64,000 nucleotides of DNA, taken from contig JAGWWM010000001.1 in NCBI GenBank assembly GCA_018970395.1, forward strand, positions 186,001 through 250,000, read 5' to 3'. The stretch comes from Bacteroidota bacterium. GTDB taxonomy: Bacteria > Bacteroidota > Bacteroidia > Chitinophagales > Chitinophagaceae. The notes under the pieces are model-generated. The model saw nothing but the letters and a program-made list of their open reading frames with translations, was not told where the DNA came from and made no database searches. Made by a program: the position numbers and the translations under genes. Below, one piece after another: positions 33,337 to 42,415 of this stretch (positions are counted from its first letter, which is position 1; each line of letters starts with the position of its first letter).

Positions 33337-34359
33337 ATGACAAGAATATTTTGCATGAAGCAATATTATATTATAGAAGGAACGGTAAGAAATAATATTG
33401 GTGATATTTTGCAAGGAATGGCTGCTGCGCAGTTTTTACGCGAGGATGCAGTGGCGGTTGACAGAGAACAATTATATGCGATAAGTAAACATAGCCCTGG
33501 ATTTCTGCTTGCTACCGGCTGGTTTATGCATGATTATAATTTATTCCCCCCGCCTCCAAATATTATTCCATTCTATATTTCTGTGCATGTGGCTAATTCA
33601 GATTTTCTAAAATATCCACATATCAGAGAACATTTCAGAAAACATGGACCTGTCGGTTGTAGAGATAAGAAGACATTATATCTTTTCCTTGGCTGGGGGA
33701 TACCGGCTTATTACAGCGGCTGTCTTACTATCACCACCAAGCCTTCAATTCCTATCCGCAACGATCAGGCAGGCGCTTGTTTAATAGTTGACAATGTAGA
33801 TCATCCTGTACCTGAATCTATTTTGGAAAACATTGAATCATTGCTGCAAAAGAAACTTGTAAAAGTTTCACATAATCCAACAGGCACCTCATTGCCTTAT
33901 CAAGAATACGTGTCGACAGGTATTGAAAGAATGCGTAGTTTGTTAAATGTGTATTGCGATGCTTCTTTAGTGGTAACTACTAAAATTCATTGTGCATTGC
34001 CTTGTCTTGGAATGGGAGCCAATGTGGTACTGATTCATCCTAATCCGAAAGATCCCAGATTGGAAACCGTCAATCAATTCATGAAGGTCATTTCCTATAA
34101 GCAATTGTCATCCATCAAAACATTTTCCATTCCTGCAATTCGGAATGAAAGGCTTCAAAAGCAGCAACAATTCATAACAGAGTTGGTGGAGCAGGCTGTT
34201 CGGCTATGTCGTAATCCCATTCGTAACCCTGTCAAACTAAAATACCATTTGATTAAAATAAGATCTAAGATGCTTGCTTTTTTGATTCGCTTCATTGTTA
34301 TTCTTTTATTGAGGACAGGTTTGGCTACTGCTCAAATGAAAAGGGTTTTTAGACCCTAG
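33337..34359 (+). CDS. Polysaccharide pyruvyl transferase family protein (second, divergent)
   Basis: A 340-residue protein with an opening YYIIEGTVRNNIGDILQGMAA, then HGPVGCRDKKTLYLFLGWGIPAYYSGCLT and DASLVVTTKIHCALPCLGMGANVVL. These match the pyruvyl transferase family, and the last holds the conserved TxxxHC-type active region. It differs clearly from the other copy at 31088 and ends in a basic tail with a hydrophobic segment (about 308-325), suggesting membrane contact. An alternative ATG lies at 33355. Two members in one locus could add two pyruvate groups, or one could have another role. Confidence 0.72.
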   Translation: MTRIFCMKQYYIIEGTVRNNIGDILQGMAAAQFLREDAVAVDREQLYAISKHSPGFLLATGWFMHDYNLFPPPPNIIPFYISVHVANSDFLKYPHIREHFRKHGPVGCRDKKTLYLFLGWGIPAYYSGCLTITTKPSIPIRNDQAGACLIVDNVDHPVPESILENIESLLQKKLVKVSHNPTGTSLPYQEYVSTGIERMRSLLNVYCDASLVVTTKIHCALPCLGMGANVVLIHPNPKDPRLETVNQFMKVISYKQLSSIKTFSIPAIRNERLQKQQQFITELVEQAVRLCRNPIRNPVKLKYHLIKIRSKMLAFLIRFIVILLLRTGLATAQMKRVFRP

Positions 34360-34363
34360 CATC

Positions 34364-35443
34364 ATGGCACGAATATTAGTATATACGACTCAGTTGCTAA
34401 ACAGCGGGGGAATTGAAAGCCATTTGCAGGAATTTTGCCGGGTAATGACTTCCTGCGGGCATCAGCTTGATCTGATGGTTCCCAAATGCAGGCTGGATAA
34501 TGACCGCAGAAAAATATTTAAATCTTATGTCAATTCTTTCCATATTACGCATGCCAAAAACAAAGGGTATCTTTTTTTATGGCTGCTAGTTAAAAGTGCA
34601 GGACTTAAAAGGAAAAGATATGACACATTGTACACCAATGGACAGGGGAATACCATTTGGTGGATAGCCAGGCTTTTCAAATACAAGCAATGGGTACATC
34701 ATCATCATACTTCAGGTGATGATGCTGATCTGGCAATGTGGTCGGGAGACTATCATAAGGCTATCATGCAATGTGATAGGCTGGTGGTTTGTTCTGAACT
34801 GATTCGGCAAAGACTATCGGATCAATTGCAACGCCCGATAATTTGTATTCCAGTTTTTTCCAGGAAACTTGAATTTTTTGCAAAGAAGAAAGATATATCA
34901 GGACTTGCCATGCGATTCGGTTATTTCGGAAGACTCATTCCCGAAAAAGGGATTGATATTTTATGCAGACTTAGCAATGAAATCTCAAGCAGCCGGATAT
35001 CTTTTCATATCTGGGGAACGGGTAGCCAGGAAATGACAGAACAAATTAGCCAATACAAGAACCTGACTTATCATGGGTCATTCAGAGATAGGGAAGAATT
35101 GCAGGAAATTGTAAACAATCTTGATGGATTTCTGCTTTTGTCAACACACCACGAAGGTTTACCAGTAAGTCTGCTTGAGGTAATGAGCGCAGGTGTGCCA
35201 TGGTTGTCCACCGATAAGGGAGGTATTCAAGAATTGTTTGTAGATAAATTTTCTACCCGGATTATTCATTCAGATTCAACTTACGAAGAAATTAAAGCAG
35301 CCATACTGCAATTTGCGGAGGATTGCCAATCAGGAATTATTGAGAGGCATTCATTGGCAATGAAGTATAATGATTATTATGCTGTCCAGGTGATTGAGCG
35401 GAAATGGAATTCATTAATGGGTCATCAACTTCAGATCGTTTGA
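34364..35443 (+). CDS. Glycosyltransferase (GT4)
   Basis: A 359-residue GT-B enzyme. The N-terminus LVYTTQLLNSGGIESHLQEFCR is the acceptor-side start, and RFGYFGRLIPEKGIDILCRL begins the C-terminal domain. The donor motif is HHEGLPVSLLEVMSAGVP, with the two Glu residues of the E-x7-E signature. It starts four bases after the preceding stop and its TGA overlaps a TTG at 35440 that can start the next gene. Sugar unknown. Confidence 0.87.
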   Translation: MARILVYTTQLLNSGGIESHLQEFCRVMTSCGHQLDLMVPKCRLDNDRRKIFKSYVNSFHITHAKNKGYLFLWLLVKSAGLKRKRYDTLYTNGQGNTIWWIARLFKYKQWVHHHHTSGDDADLAMWSGDYHKAIMQCDRLVVCSELIRQRLSDQLQRPIICIPVFSRKLEFFAKKKDISGLAMRFGYFGRLIPEKGIDILCRLSNEISSSRISFHIWGTGSQEMTEQISQYKNLTYHGSFRDREELQEIVNNLDGFLLLSTHHEGLPVSLLEVMSAGVPWLSTDKGGIQELFVDKFSTRIIHSDSTYEEIKAAILQFAEDCQSGIIERHSLAMKYNDYYAVQVIERKWNSLMGHQLQIV

Positions 35444-36681
35444 TTGTTTTCTCCCATCCATTTGGCAATGCCAATGTAAGATCAGCATTGTCAGGACTGT
35501 ATCAGGCAGGACTGATTGCTCGATTCTTTACTTCTATAGCCGTCTATCCGGGCAATTATTTTGACATGCTTTCCCGTTTGCCGGGTTTTCAATCTGTTCA
35601 AAGAAGGCGATATAGTCCTTCATTAAAAAACTATACCACTCAATATCCTCTGCATGAACTCGTGAGGCTTTTATCACTTCAATGCAGGCTGAATTTTCTG
35701 GTGGAACATGGGAAAGGCTTGTTTGCTACGGATAATATTATTCAGCAGCTCGATAAAAAAGTAGCCTCTTATATTTCTAAAAGCAACCCCTCCTTTTTGA
35801 AAGGGATATATGCTTATGAAGATGGAGCCTTGCAATCCTTTATGGCTGCAGAGGAAATGGGTATTCGGAAATTATATGATCTGCCGATTGGTTATTGGCG
35901 AGTGGCCAAAGATATTCTCGAAGATGAAAAAATGAAATGGCCGGAATGGGCTTGTACGATGCCAGCCTTAAAAGATTCAGCAAGAAAGTTGTTGAGGAAA
36001 GATGAGGAATTGCGACTGGCAGATAAAATATTTGTGGCAGGCAGTTATACTGCCTCCACTCTAGAAAGAGCTTCGATACAAAAAAATAAGATACAGATCA
36101 TTCCTTATGGATTTCCTGATACAACATCAATGTCTCGCAGCTATTATAAGGGTAAACACAAGTTGAAACTGCTGTATGTAGGAAGTCTCACTCAGAGAAA
36201 AGGCATTGCCGACGTATTGCATCTGGCTGAATATTTTAGTTCATCTGTATCGCTGACCCTTGTAGGAAAAAAAACAACGCATGATTGCAAGCCGCTTAAC
36301 AGCATGATGAAGCATCATGACTATTTTCCCGGGATGTCTCATGCTGAAATACTCAGGTTGATGCAATCGCATGATGTACTGATATTCCCTTCACTTTTTG
36401 AAGGATTTGGATTAGTTATTACAGAAGCCATGTCGCAGGGAATGCCTGTAATCACCACCGAAAGAACGTGTGGAGCTGATTTCATTCAGCATAAACAAAA
36501 CGGATGGCTGATTGAAGCAGGCAACAAATATGTATTGTATGACACGGTTCAGGAAATTCTTGATCGGCCTTATCTCGTAGAGGAATTTGGCAGAAATGCG
36601 CTGGGGACAGCGAAAAAAAGACCGTGGGCTGTTTATGCTTCAGAGTTGGCAGAAGCGGTAACAAAAGATATCATGCCATGA
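35404..36681 (+). CDS. Glycosyltransferase (GT4)
   Basis: A GT-B enzyme of 425 residues from the ATG at 35404, or 413 from an in-frame TTG at 35440 that shares bases with the upstream TGA. The TTG start (then IVFSHPFGNANVRSAL) fits better, since the first 12 residues of the longer form lie in the overlap and are poorly suited to the Rossmann start. The C-terminal half has LLYVGSLTQRKGIADVLHL and FEGFGLVITEAMSQGMPV. Its stop overlaps the next gene as ATGA, implying translational coupling. Confidence 0.87.
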   Translation: MEFINGSSTSDRLIVFSHPFGNANVRSALSGLYQAGLIARFFTSIAVYPGNYFDMLSRLPGFQSVQRRRYSPSLKNYTTQYPLHELVRLLSLQCRLNFLVEHGKGLFATDNIIQQLDKKVASYISKSNPSFLKGIYAYEDGALQSFMAAEEMGIRKLYDLPIGYWRVAKDILEDEKMKWPEWACTMPALKDSARKLLRKDEELRLADKIFVAGSYTASTLERASIQKNKIQIIPYGFPDTTSMSRSYYKGKHKLKLLYVGSLTQRKGIADVLHLAEYFSSSVSLTLVGKKTTHDCKPLNSMMKHHDYFPGMSHAEILRLMQSHDVLIFPSLFEGFGLVITEAMSQGMPVITTERTCGADFIQHKQNGWLIEAGNKYVLYDTVQEILDRPYLVEEFGRNALGTAKKRPWAVYASELAEAVTKDIMP

Positions 36682-37994
36682 TTGTACAACCCTCACAAGA
36701 GATTCAGGAGGCCCCTCCGAAGGCGATTACCCATGCTGTTTATCTTTATTTTTTTCTCTTACTTTTTGAAGGAGCCTTAAGAAAATGGATATTGCCTCAA
36801 TTTTCAGATGCCTTACTGTTAATCAGGGATCCGGTAGCGATTTATATACTTTACACAGCCTGGAAATTTCGGATTCCCTACCTGAATTCCTATGTAGTTT
36901 TAATGACAGCAATTTCTTTCCTCGCATTTTATTTTGCCATGCTCAAAGGTCATGGCAATTTATGGGTTGCTCTTTATGGATTAAGAATTACAATCCTGCA
37001 TTTTCCTTTAATATTCATTATAGGGCATGTTTTTGACAAAGAGAATATTGAACGTATTGCCAGCTGGATGATTGTTCTCTGTATCCCGATGCTGGTATTG
37101 ACTATTATTCAGTTTTACAGTCCGCAAACATCCTGGATAAATAAAGGAATCGGAGAAGGGGGATCTGGTGCCGGTTTCAGCGGGGCTTTAGGGTATTACC
37201 GGCCTCCTGGAATTTTCTCGTTTACGAATGGATTAGTTTTGTTTTTCTCCATCTGTTCTTCTTTTATATACTGGTCGTTTACTGAACGTATAAAACTGAC
37301 GAAATGGATTAGCTATGCGGCGCTTTTCTGTCTCATTCTAAGCATTCCCTTTTGCATCAGTCGCGCCTTGTTCTTCAGTATTCTCATTACCACTATTTTT
37401 TATTTATCTGCCTCTTTTAAGTTTTGGTTATCATTTTTTTATATCATTACCGCCTCTTTTCTACTGATTATTTTTGTCAACGTCATTGGAAATTTTGAAT
37501 TCATTGATACAGGCATCAATGTATTCAAGGAACGATTTACCGCAGCCAATGAATCGGAGGGGGGAATGAATGAGGTTATACTCGATCGTTTTTTAGGCGG
37601 CCTAGGCAGAGCTTTAGTATCAGCAGATGATTATCCTTTCTGGGGGTTAGGTTTGGGTTTGGGTACCAATGCGGGAAGTTTCTTACAGGCAGGAAAGATT
37701 GAATTTTTAATTGCTGAAGGAGAATGGGGTAGAGTAATAGGAGAAGTTGGTCCTTTGATAGGATTAATGATGATTTTAATTCGCGTTTTTTTAGGTTTCA
37801 ATCTTTTTATGAACAGTTACCGTCAATTTATTACAGGCAATATGCTTCCCTGGCTACTAGTTGGAAACCTTTTTATCTTAATATCTCAAGGTCAATGGGC
37901 TCAGCCTACCTCTCTGGGTTTTTCTGTTTTTTTTAGCGGGATTTTACTGGCAAGCCTGAAATTAAAAACGCAATCAAAAAATATTTTTTCCTAA
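36678..37994 (+). CDS. O-antigen ligase/Wzy polymerase-like membrane protein
   Basis: A 438-residue protein with 10 to 12 hydrophobic segments and a longer extracytoplasmic loop near the C-terminal third (about 275-335, FKERFTAANESEGGMNEVIL), as in O-antigen ligases and Wzy polymerases. In this locus, with flippase, co-polymerase and export lipoprotein, it is the likely polymerase of a Wzx/Wzy-dependent pathway. Polymerases diverge too far for a firm call. The frame opens at 36624, but the ATG at 36678 (MIVQPSQE) overlaps the upstream stop as ATGA and is preferred. Confidence 0.72.
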   Translation: MIVQPSQEIQEAPPKAITHAVYLYFFLLLFEGALRKWILPQFSDALLLIRDPVAIYILYTAWKFRIPYLNSYVVLMTAISFLAFYFAMLKGHGNLWVALYGLRITILHFPLIFIIGHVFDKENIERIASWMIVLCIPMLVLTIIQFYSPQTSWINKGIGEGGSGAGFSGALGYYRPPGIFSFTNGLVLFFSICSSFIYWSFTERIKLTKWISYAALFCLILSIPFCISRALFFSILITTIFYLSASFKFWLSFFYIITASFLLIIFVNVIGNFEFIDTGINVFKERFTAANESEGGMNEVILDRFLGGLGRALVSADDYPFWGLGLGLGTNAGSFLQAGKIEFLIAEGEWGRVIGEVGPLIGLMMILIRVFLGFNLFMNSYRQFITGNMLPWLLVGNLFILISQGQWAQPTSLGFSVFFSGILLASLKLKTQSKNIFS

Positions 37995-38001
37995 GTGTAA
38001 G

Positions 38002-39144
38002 ATGACTATAGTGCTGATATATAATTATTCCAAAGACAAGCAGGAAAGCATGATGCGTTTTGCCAATATGCTGAATCGCGGGTATAAATCGGCGGGTATA
38101 GATGTTGTAAAATTTTATCCGCCGCTTTTTTTTGCTTTTTTCTCCTCTCAAACTATGGCCGGATTCGGTAAATGGCTGGCCTACCTCGACAAATGGCTGC
38201 TTTGTCCTTTTTTTATCTTGCTGTTAAGAGTGCGTTTTTTTTATCAAACAAATATATTTTTTCATATAGCGGATCATTCAAATGCTCCCTATCTTTTCTG
38301 GTTGCCCAAAAGAAAATCATTGATAACCTGTCATGATGTACTTGCCATTCGGGGAGCTTTAGGAGATAAGGATGCATGGTGTGTGCCGAGCAGGCTGGGA
38401 ATTTATTTTCAAAAATGGATCCTGTCGCATTTGGTTAAGGCGGAAAATATTGCTGCTGTTTCTACAACTACTCTTACACAATTGAAATTATTGAGTAAAC
38501 AAAACGCCAATCATTCATCCAACTGGCGATTGGTGTATAATGGGTTCAATAATACATATATTCGACCTAGTGAAGACTATATTTTCGGCAGATTAACGAG
38601 AGAAAATCAACAGCTTAAAGAGCCCTTTCTTTTACATGTAGGCTCCGGTCTGCCTCGTAAAAACAGAATGATGCTGATTAAGATGTTGCTGGAGTTGGGA
38701 GATGCTTTCATGGGGAATATTGTTTTTGCAGGAAAGCCACTAGATAATTCTTTACTTGAGATGATCCAACGGCACCAACTTTCCTCAAGAGTAATTGTGG
38801 TGGAGAATCCAAGTCATCATTTGTTGTTGTCACTTTATGCCAAATGCGAGGCGCTTATTTTCCCTTCTTATTCAGAAGGATTCGGCTGGCCGGTCATTGA
38901 GGCACAGGCTTGCGGCGCCCCGGTTATTTCCAGCGATATTATGCCTATGCCAGAAATTGCAGGCAAGGGAGCTATTTATGCTTCCCCTTATGATGTTTCC
39001 GCTTTTGCTGATGCTTATCTGATGTTAGCAAAACCTGAGAAAAGAAAATCATTGATTCAAGATGGTTACGCCAATATTGAACGTTTTGATACTTCAAAAA
39101 TGATTCGGTCCTATCTGACCTTCTTTAATAATCCAATTTCGTGA
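38002..39144 (+). CDS. Glycosyltransferase (GT4)
   Basis: A 380-residue GT-B enzyme. The acceptor half opens VLIYNYSKDKQESMMRFANM and contains KSLITCHDVLAIRG. The donor half has LLHVGSGLPRKNRMMLIKML and SEGFGWPVIEAQACGAPVI with the E-x7-E pattern. It starts seven bases after the polymerase-like gene and its TGA overlaps the GTG start of the acyltransferase gene. Confidence 0.88.
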   Translation: MTIVLIYNYSKDKQESMMRFANMLNRGYKSAGIDVVKFYPPLFFAFFSSQTMAGFGKWLAYLDKWLLCPFFILLLRVRFFYQTNIFFHIADHSNAPYLFWLPKRKSLITCHDVLAIRGALGDKDAWCVPSRLGIYFQKWILSHLVKAENIAAVSTTTLTQLKLLSKQNANHSSNWRLVYNGFNNTYIRPSEDYIFGRLTRENQQLKEPFLLHVGSGLPRKNRMMLIKMLLELGDAFMGNIVFAGKPLDNSLLEMIQRHQLSSRVIVVENPSHHLLLSLYAKCEALIFPSYSEGFGWPVIEAQACGAPVISSDIMPMPEIAGKGAIYASPYDVSAFADAYLMLAKPEKRKSLIQDGYANIERFDTSKMIRSYLTFFNNPIS

Positions 39145-39809
39145 AGCATTTTTTCAAATTTGTTTTGATTCTCCTTCCCTGGAGATTGAAGCGGTTTTGT
39201 CTGATTCGTTTTTTCGGTTTCAATTTGCATCCTTCCTCCCGTATCGGTTTATCCTGGGTATATCCTTCTCAATTAATGATGGAGGAAGGATCAAAAATTG
39301 GTCATTTTAATGTGGCGATTCATCTTGATTGTATCATTATGAAGCGTAAAAGTTCAATAGGAAGAAGCAACTGGATTACGGGATTTTCTTCTAAAACGCC
39401 ATCGAGACATTTTCAACATCAACCGGAAAGAATTTCAATGTTGACGATGCATGAAGGAGCTGCCATCACCAAGCATCATCATATTGACTGTACCAGTCCG
39501 GTAACGATTGGAAAATTTACTACCATAGCTGGATATTATTCTCAATTGCTGACCCATTCGATTGACATAATTGAGTCGCGGCAGGATTGCCGCCCGATCA
39601 CCATAGGCGACTATTGCTTTGTCGGTACAAATGTAGTGGTGCTCGGCGGTTCGCAATTGCCAGATTATTCCGTATTAGGCGCTAAATCTCTGCTTAATAA
39701 GTCATTTGAAATTCCTTATGCGCTTTATGCAGGACAGCCGGCTATCTATGTAAAGGCAATTGATAAAGAAGCTAAATATTTCACACGGAATGAAGCTTTT
39801 GTTTATTGA
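39141..39809 (+). CDS. Left-handed beta-helix acyltransferase (WcaF/CysE-like)
   Basis: A 222-residue protein with hexapeptide-repeat signatures (SSRIGLSWV, GSKIGHFNV, SSIGRSNWI, and later CRPITIGDYCFVGTNVVVLG and YSVLGAKSLLN). Family members form trimers that use acetyl-CoA to acetylate a sugar or amino group. A His-rich patch (TKHHHIDCTSP, near residue 110) could contain the catalytic His. The GTG start shares bases with the upstream TGA, and no ATG lies nearby. It is the first of three such enzymes in or beside the locus. Confidence 0.8.
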   Translation: MKHFFKFVLILLPWRLKRFCLIRFFGFNLHPSSRIGLSWVYPSQLMMEEGSKIGHFNVAIHLDCIIMKRKSSIGRSNWITGFSSKTPSRHFQHQPERISMLTMHEGAAITKHHHIDCTSPVTIGKFTTIAGYYSQLLTHSIDIIESRQDCRPITIGDYCFVGTNVVVLGGSQLPDYSVLGAKSLLNKSFEIPYALYAGQPAIYVKAIDKEAKYFTRNEAFVY

Positions 39810-39876
39810 TGAGTTCCTCTTTTCAATTAAGCCGTTCGATATTCAATTTCTTATTCGCTGATTGCTCATTGAGAAA

Positions 39877-41061
39877 ATGAAAATTCTGAATGTCATCAAC
39901 AGTATGAATCCCACCACGGGCGGACCTTGCGAGGGTATTCGTAATCTTATCCCTGAACTCAAAAGGAAGGGCATTGATTCAGAAGTGGTTTGTCTGGATG
40001 ATCCGCATAATTCATATCTGAAAAATGATTCCTTTACGGTATATGCATTAGGAAAATCTTTAACGCCTTGGAAATATCATCCGCGACTCTTTTCGTGGCT
40101 GTTGATTAATTTGACAAGATATGATATAGTAATAGTCAGAGGCTTATGGCTGTATCACAGTTATGCCGTACATAAAGCCATAAGGACTTTGAGAAGAAAA
40201 AATATCAAACGTCTTCCCCGGGTGTACATCATGCCTCACGGCATGCTCGACCCTTGGTTTCAGCAAACAGACTCCCGTAAACTGAAGTCAATCCGTAATC
40301 TGTTATACTGGCATCTGATTGAAAAAAAAGTAGTGTCATGCGCAGACGGGCTGTTGTTTACATGCTTATCGGAACTGGAACTGGCTCGAAAAACCTTTAG
40401 CGATTATGTTCCAAAAAAAGAGATCAATATCGGCTACGGCATTGATGATCCGCCGGTATATAATGATCGAATGTTGAATGCGTTTTATGAAAGATGTCCC
40501 AACTTAGCCAATCAATCTTTTCTCCTTTTTCTGGGAAGAATTGATGCGAAGAAGGCTGTTCATCTGCTGCTGAATGCATATCATAATATTTCACAAACAA
40601 CTCCGAATTTGCCGCCACTGATTATTGCCGGTCCGGGGTTGGAAACGGAATACGGCCAAAAAATTTTCCGAATGGCGGAACAATCGTCTTTACTTGGCAA
40701 AAAAATATTTTTTCCGGGCATGCTTACAGGCGATGCGAAGTGGGGAGCATTTTACTCATGCGATGCTTTTATTTTACCCAGTCATCAGGAGAACTTCGGT
40801 ATTGCTGTTGTTGAGGCGATGGCCTGCGGCAAGGCAGTATTAATCAGCAACAAGGTCAATATATATAAAGATATTGAAACAGCAAGAGCCGGTTTGGTGA
40901 ATGAAGATTCAGAAGCCGGGATATCAAGTTTATTCAATACCTGGGTTGGGATGACCGCAGATAAAAAAAATGAAATGTGTAGCCGGGCTAGAAAGGTTTT
41001 TGAAACTCGTCTCAACATTCGGTCTGCTGCCCTTCAAATGATTCAAAGCTTAGATTTATAA
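39877..41061 (+). CDS. Glycosyltransferase (GT4)
   Basis: A GT-B enzyme of 394 residues from the ATG at 39877 (MKILNVINSMNPTTGGPCEGI); the open frame runs back to a TTG at 39862, which I reject because the ATG begins right at the conserved start. The C-terminal half has LLFLGRIDAKKAVHLLLNAY, SHQENFGIAVVEAMACGKAV with the E-x7-E pattern, and AGPGLETEYG. The gap of 67 bases from the preceding gene is one of the larger ones in the locus. Confidence 0.88.
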   Translation: MKILNVINSMNPTTGGPCEGIRNLIPELKRKGIDSEVVCLDDPHNSYLKNDSFTVYALGKSLTPWKYHPRLFSWLLINLTRYDIVIVRGLWLYHSYAVHKAIRTLRRKNIKRLPRVYIMPHGMLDPWFQQTDSRKLKSIRNLLYWHLIEKKVVSCADGLLFTCLSELELARKTFSDYVPKKEINIGYGIDDPPVYNDRMLNAFYERCPNLANQSFLLFLGRIDAKKAVHLLLNAYHNISQTTPNLPPLIIAGPGLETEYGQKIFRMAEQSSLLGKKIFFPGMLTGDAKWGAFYSCDAFILPSHQENFGIAVVEAMACGKAVLISNKVNIYKDIETARAGLVNEDSEAGISSLFNTWVGMTADKKNEMCSRARKVFETRLNIRSAALQMIQSLDL

Positions 41062-41064
41062 TTT

Positions 41065-41844
41065 GTGCAGGAACCGACATTTACATTACTGATTACAGCT
41101 TGTATTTCACCCGATCCTTCCGCATTTAAATTTAACGCAAACTTCAGAATAGATCCTCAGGTAAGAATGCAGGATTACCTTAAATGTTTCCATTACTGGC
41201 TGAATTATGAAGAGCCCAAAATTCGAAACATTGTTTTCGTGGAGAATTCGGGATGCAATATTGATTCCATCAAAGAAATGGCAGCTGTACAAAACAGATT
41301 CCATCGGAATATAGAATTTATTCAGCTGCGTGCTTCGCCGCTTCCTACAGGGTTACATTACGGATATGCTGAATTGGAGATGATAGATGAAGCGGTAGAA
41401 AAGAGTAAACTCATACATCAGACAAGCTATTTCATCAAAGTGACGGGTCGTTTATACTTTCCTAAACTGTCAAAACTTATTGGAACCATGCATGGCAGTA
41501 TTCGCTTTCTTTCTGACTCAAGGGATTACGCTTTTGCAGGCAAAGAAAAAAGATATATCGTTACAACTCTTTTGATGATTCAAACTGATTTTTACCGAGA
41601 AAAATTGTGGAAGGCAAGAAATGAGATGATGCCGGGAATTTACTCTCATTTCGAAACGCTGTACTATCAGTTATTGAAACCTCTTTCAAGCAAAGACAAA
41701 AGTATTTTGCTTCGATTCCCTTTTAATGTTGATCCGGTTGGTTATGGAGCTCACTGGAATGTGAATTATAATTCCTTCCCCAAAAAAATTGAATCAGCAT
41801 TAAGAGCAATAGCTAGAGTAATTCTTCCCTCTTTTCGTATTTAA
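41065..41844 (+). CDS. Unassigned locus protein, possibly a glycosyltransferase-like enzyme
   Basis: A 259-residue protein starting at GTG, three bases after the preceding stop. It opens FTLLITACISPDP, an N-terminal strand, and later has KVTGRLYFPKLSKLIG and HFETLYYQLLKP. A Rossmann-like strand order can be imagined (IRNIVFVENSGCN), as in NDP-sugar-dependent transferases, but no clear DxD or donor motif is present. I do not recognise the family. Its place between two glycan-modifying genes suggests a role in sugar transfer or modification. Confidence 0.5.
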   Translation: MQEPTFTLLITACISPDPSAFKFNANFRIDPQVRMQDYLKCFHYWLNYEEPKIRNIVFVENSGCNIDSIKEMAAVQNRFHRNIEFIQLRASPLPTGLHYGYAELEMIDEAVEKSKLIHQTSYFIKVTGRLYFPKLSKLIGTMHGSIRFLSDSRDYAFAGKEKRYIVTTLLMIQTDFYREKLWKARNEMMPGIYSHFETLYYQLLKPLSSKDKSILLRFPFNVDPVGYGAHWNVNYNSFPKKIESALRAIARVILPSFRI

Positions 41845-41845
41845 T

Positions 41846-42415
41846 ATGTCTGAGATTAATACCAATACGCGTACCGGACCTTCATTTTCCTTTAGAAACA
41901 GAATCGCAAGGTTATTATGGGGAATGGTTTATCTTTTTTTCTTTCGGTATTCACCAAGACCACTACATGGGTGGCGAAGGATTTTGTTGCGTTTTTTTGG
42001 AGCCAGTATTGGCAAGGGGGTACATGTTTATCCCGGAGTGAGAATATGGGCGCCGTGGAACCTGGAAATTGATGATTATTCAGGAGTGGGAGATGGTGTA
42101 CAATTGTATTCTCAAGGGCTAATAAAAATTGGCAAATACGTAGTCGTTTCCCAAGGAACTTACATATGTGCAGGAACCCACGACTACCGTGAACCGGGTT
42201 TTCCGTTAATCACCAAACCCATTCATATTGAAGACCACGTATGGGTAGCTGCTGAAGCTTTTATTCATCCGGGAATTACTATAGGAGAAGGAACGGTTGT
42301 AGGTGCAAGATCTGTTGTAAACAGTTCATTGCCCTCATGGAAAGTATGTTCCGGAAATCCCTGCATCATTCTGAAAGACAGAAAAAAAGTTTTCTCGAAT
42401 ACTCATGCCTCTTGA
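41846..42415 (+). CDS. WcaF-like putative acetyltransferase (left-handed beta-helix)
   Basis: A 189-residue protein with the WcaF-type opening (HGWRRILLRFFGASIGKGVHV) followed by hexapeptide coils (IWAPWNLEIDDYSGVGDGVQ, KIGKYVVVSQGTYICAGTHD) and a terminal ITIGEGTVVGARSVVNSSL. WcaF-like enzymes add acetyl groups to colanic-acid-like repeat units. His at CAGTHDYREPG is the likely catalytic His. Its 3' end overlaps the next glycosyltransferase by 11 bases. A second acyltransferase within the locus suggests more than one acylation site on the polymer. Confidence 0.82.
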   Translation: MSEINTNTRTGPSFSFRNRIARLLWGMVYLFFFRYSPRPLHGWRRILLRFFGASIGKGVHVYPGVRIWAPWNLEIDDYSGVGDGVQLYSQGLIKIGKYVVVSQGTYICAGTHDYREPGFPLITKPIHIEDHVWVAAEAFIHPGITIGEGTVVGARSVVNSSLPSWKVCSGNPCIILKDRKKVFSNTHAS

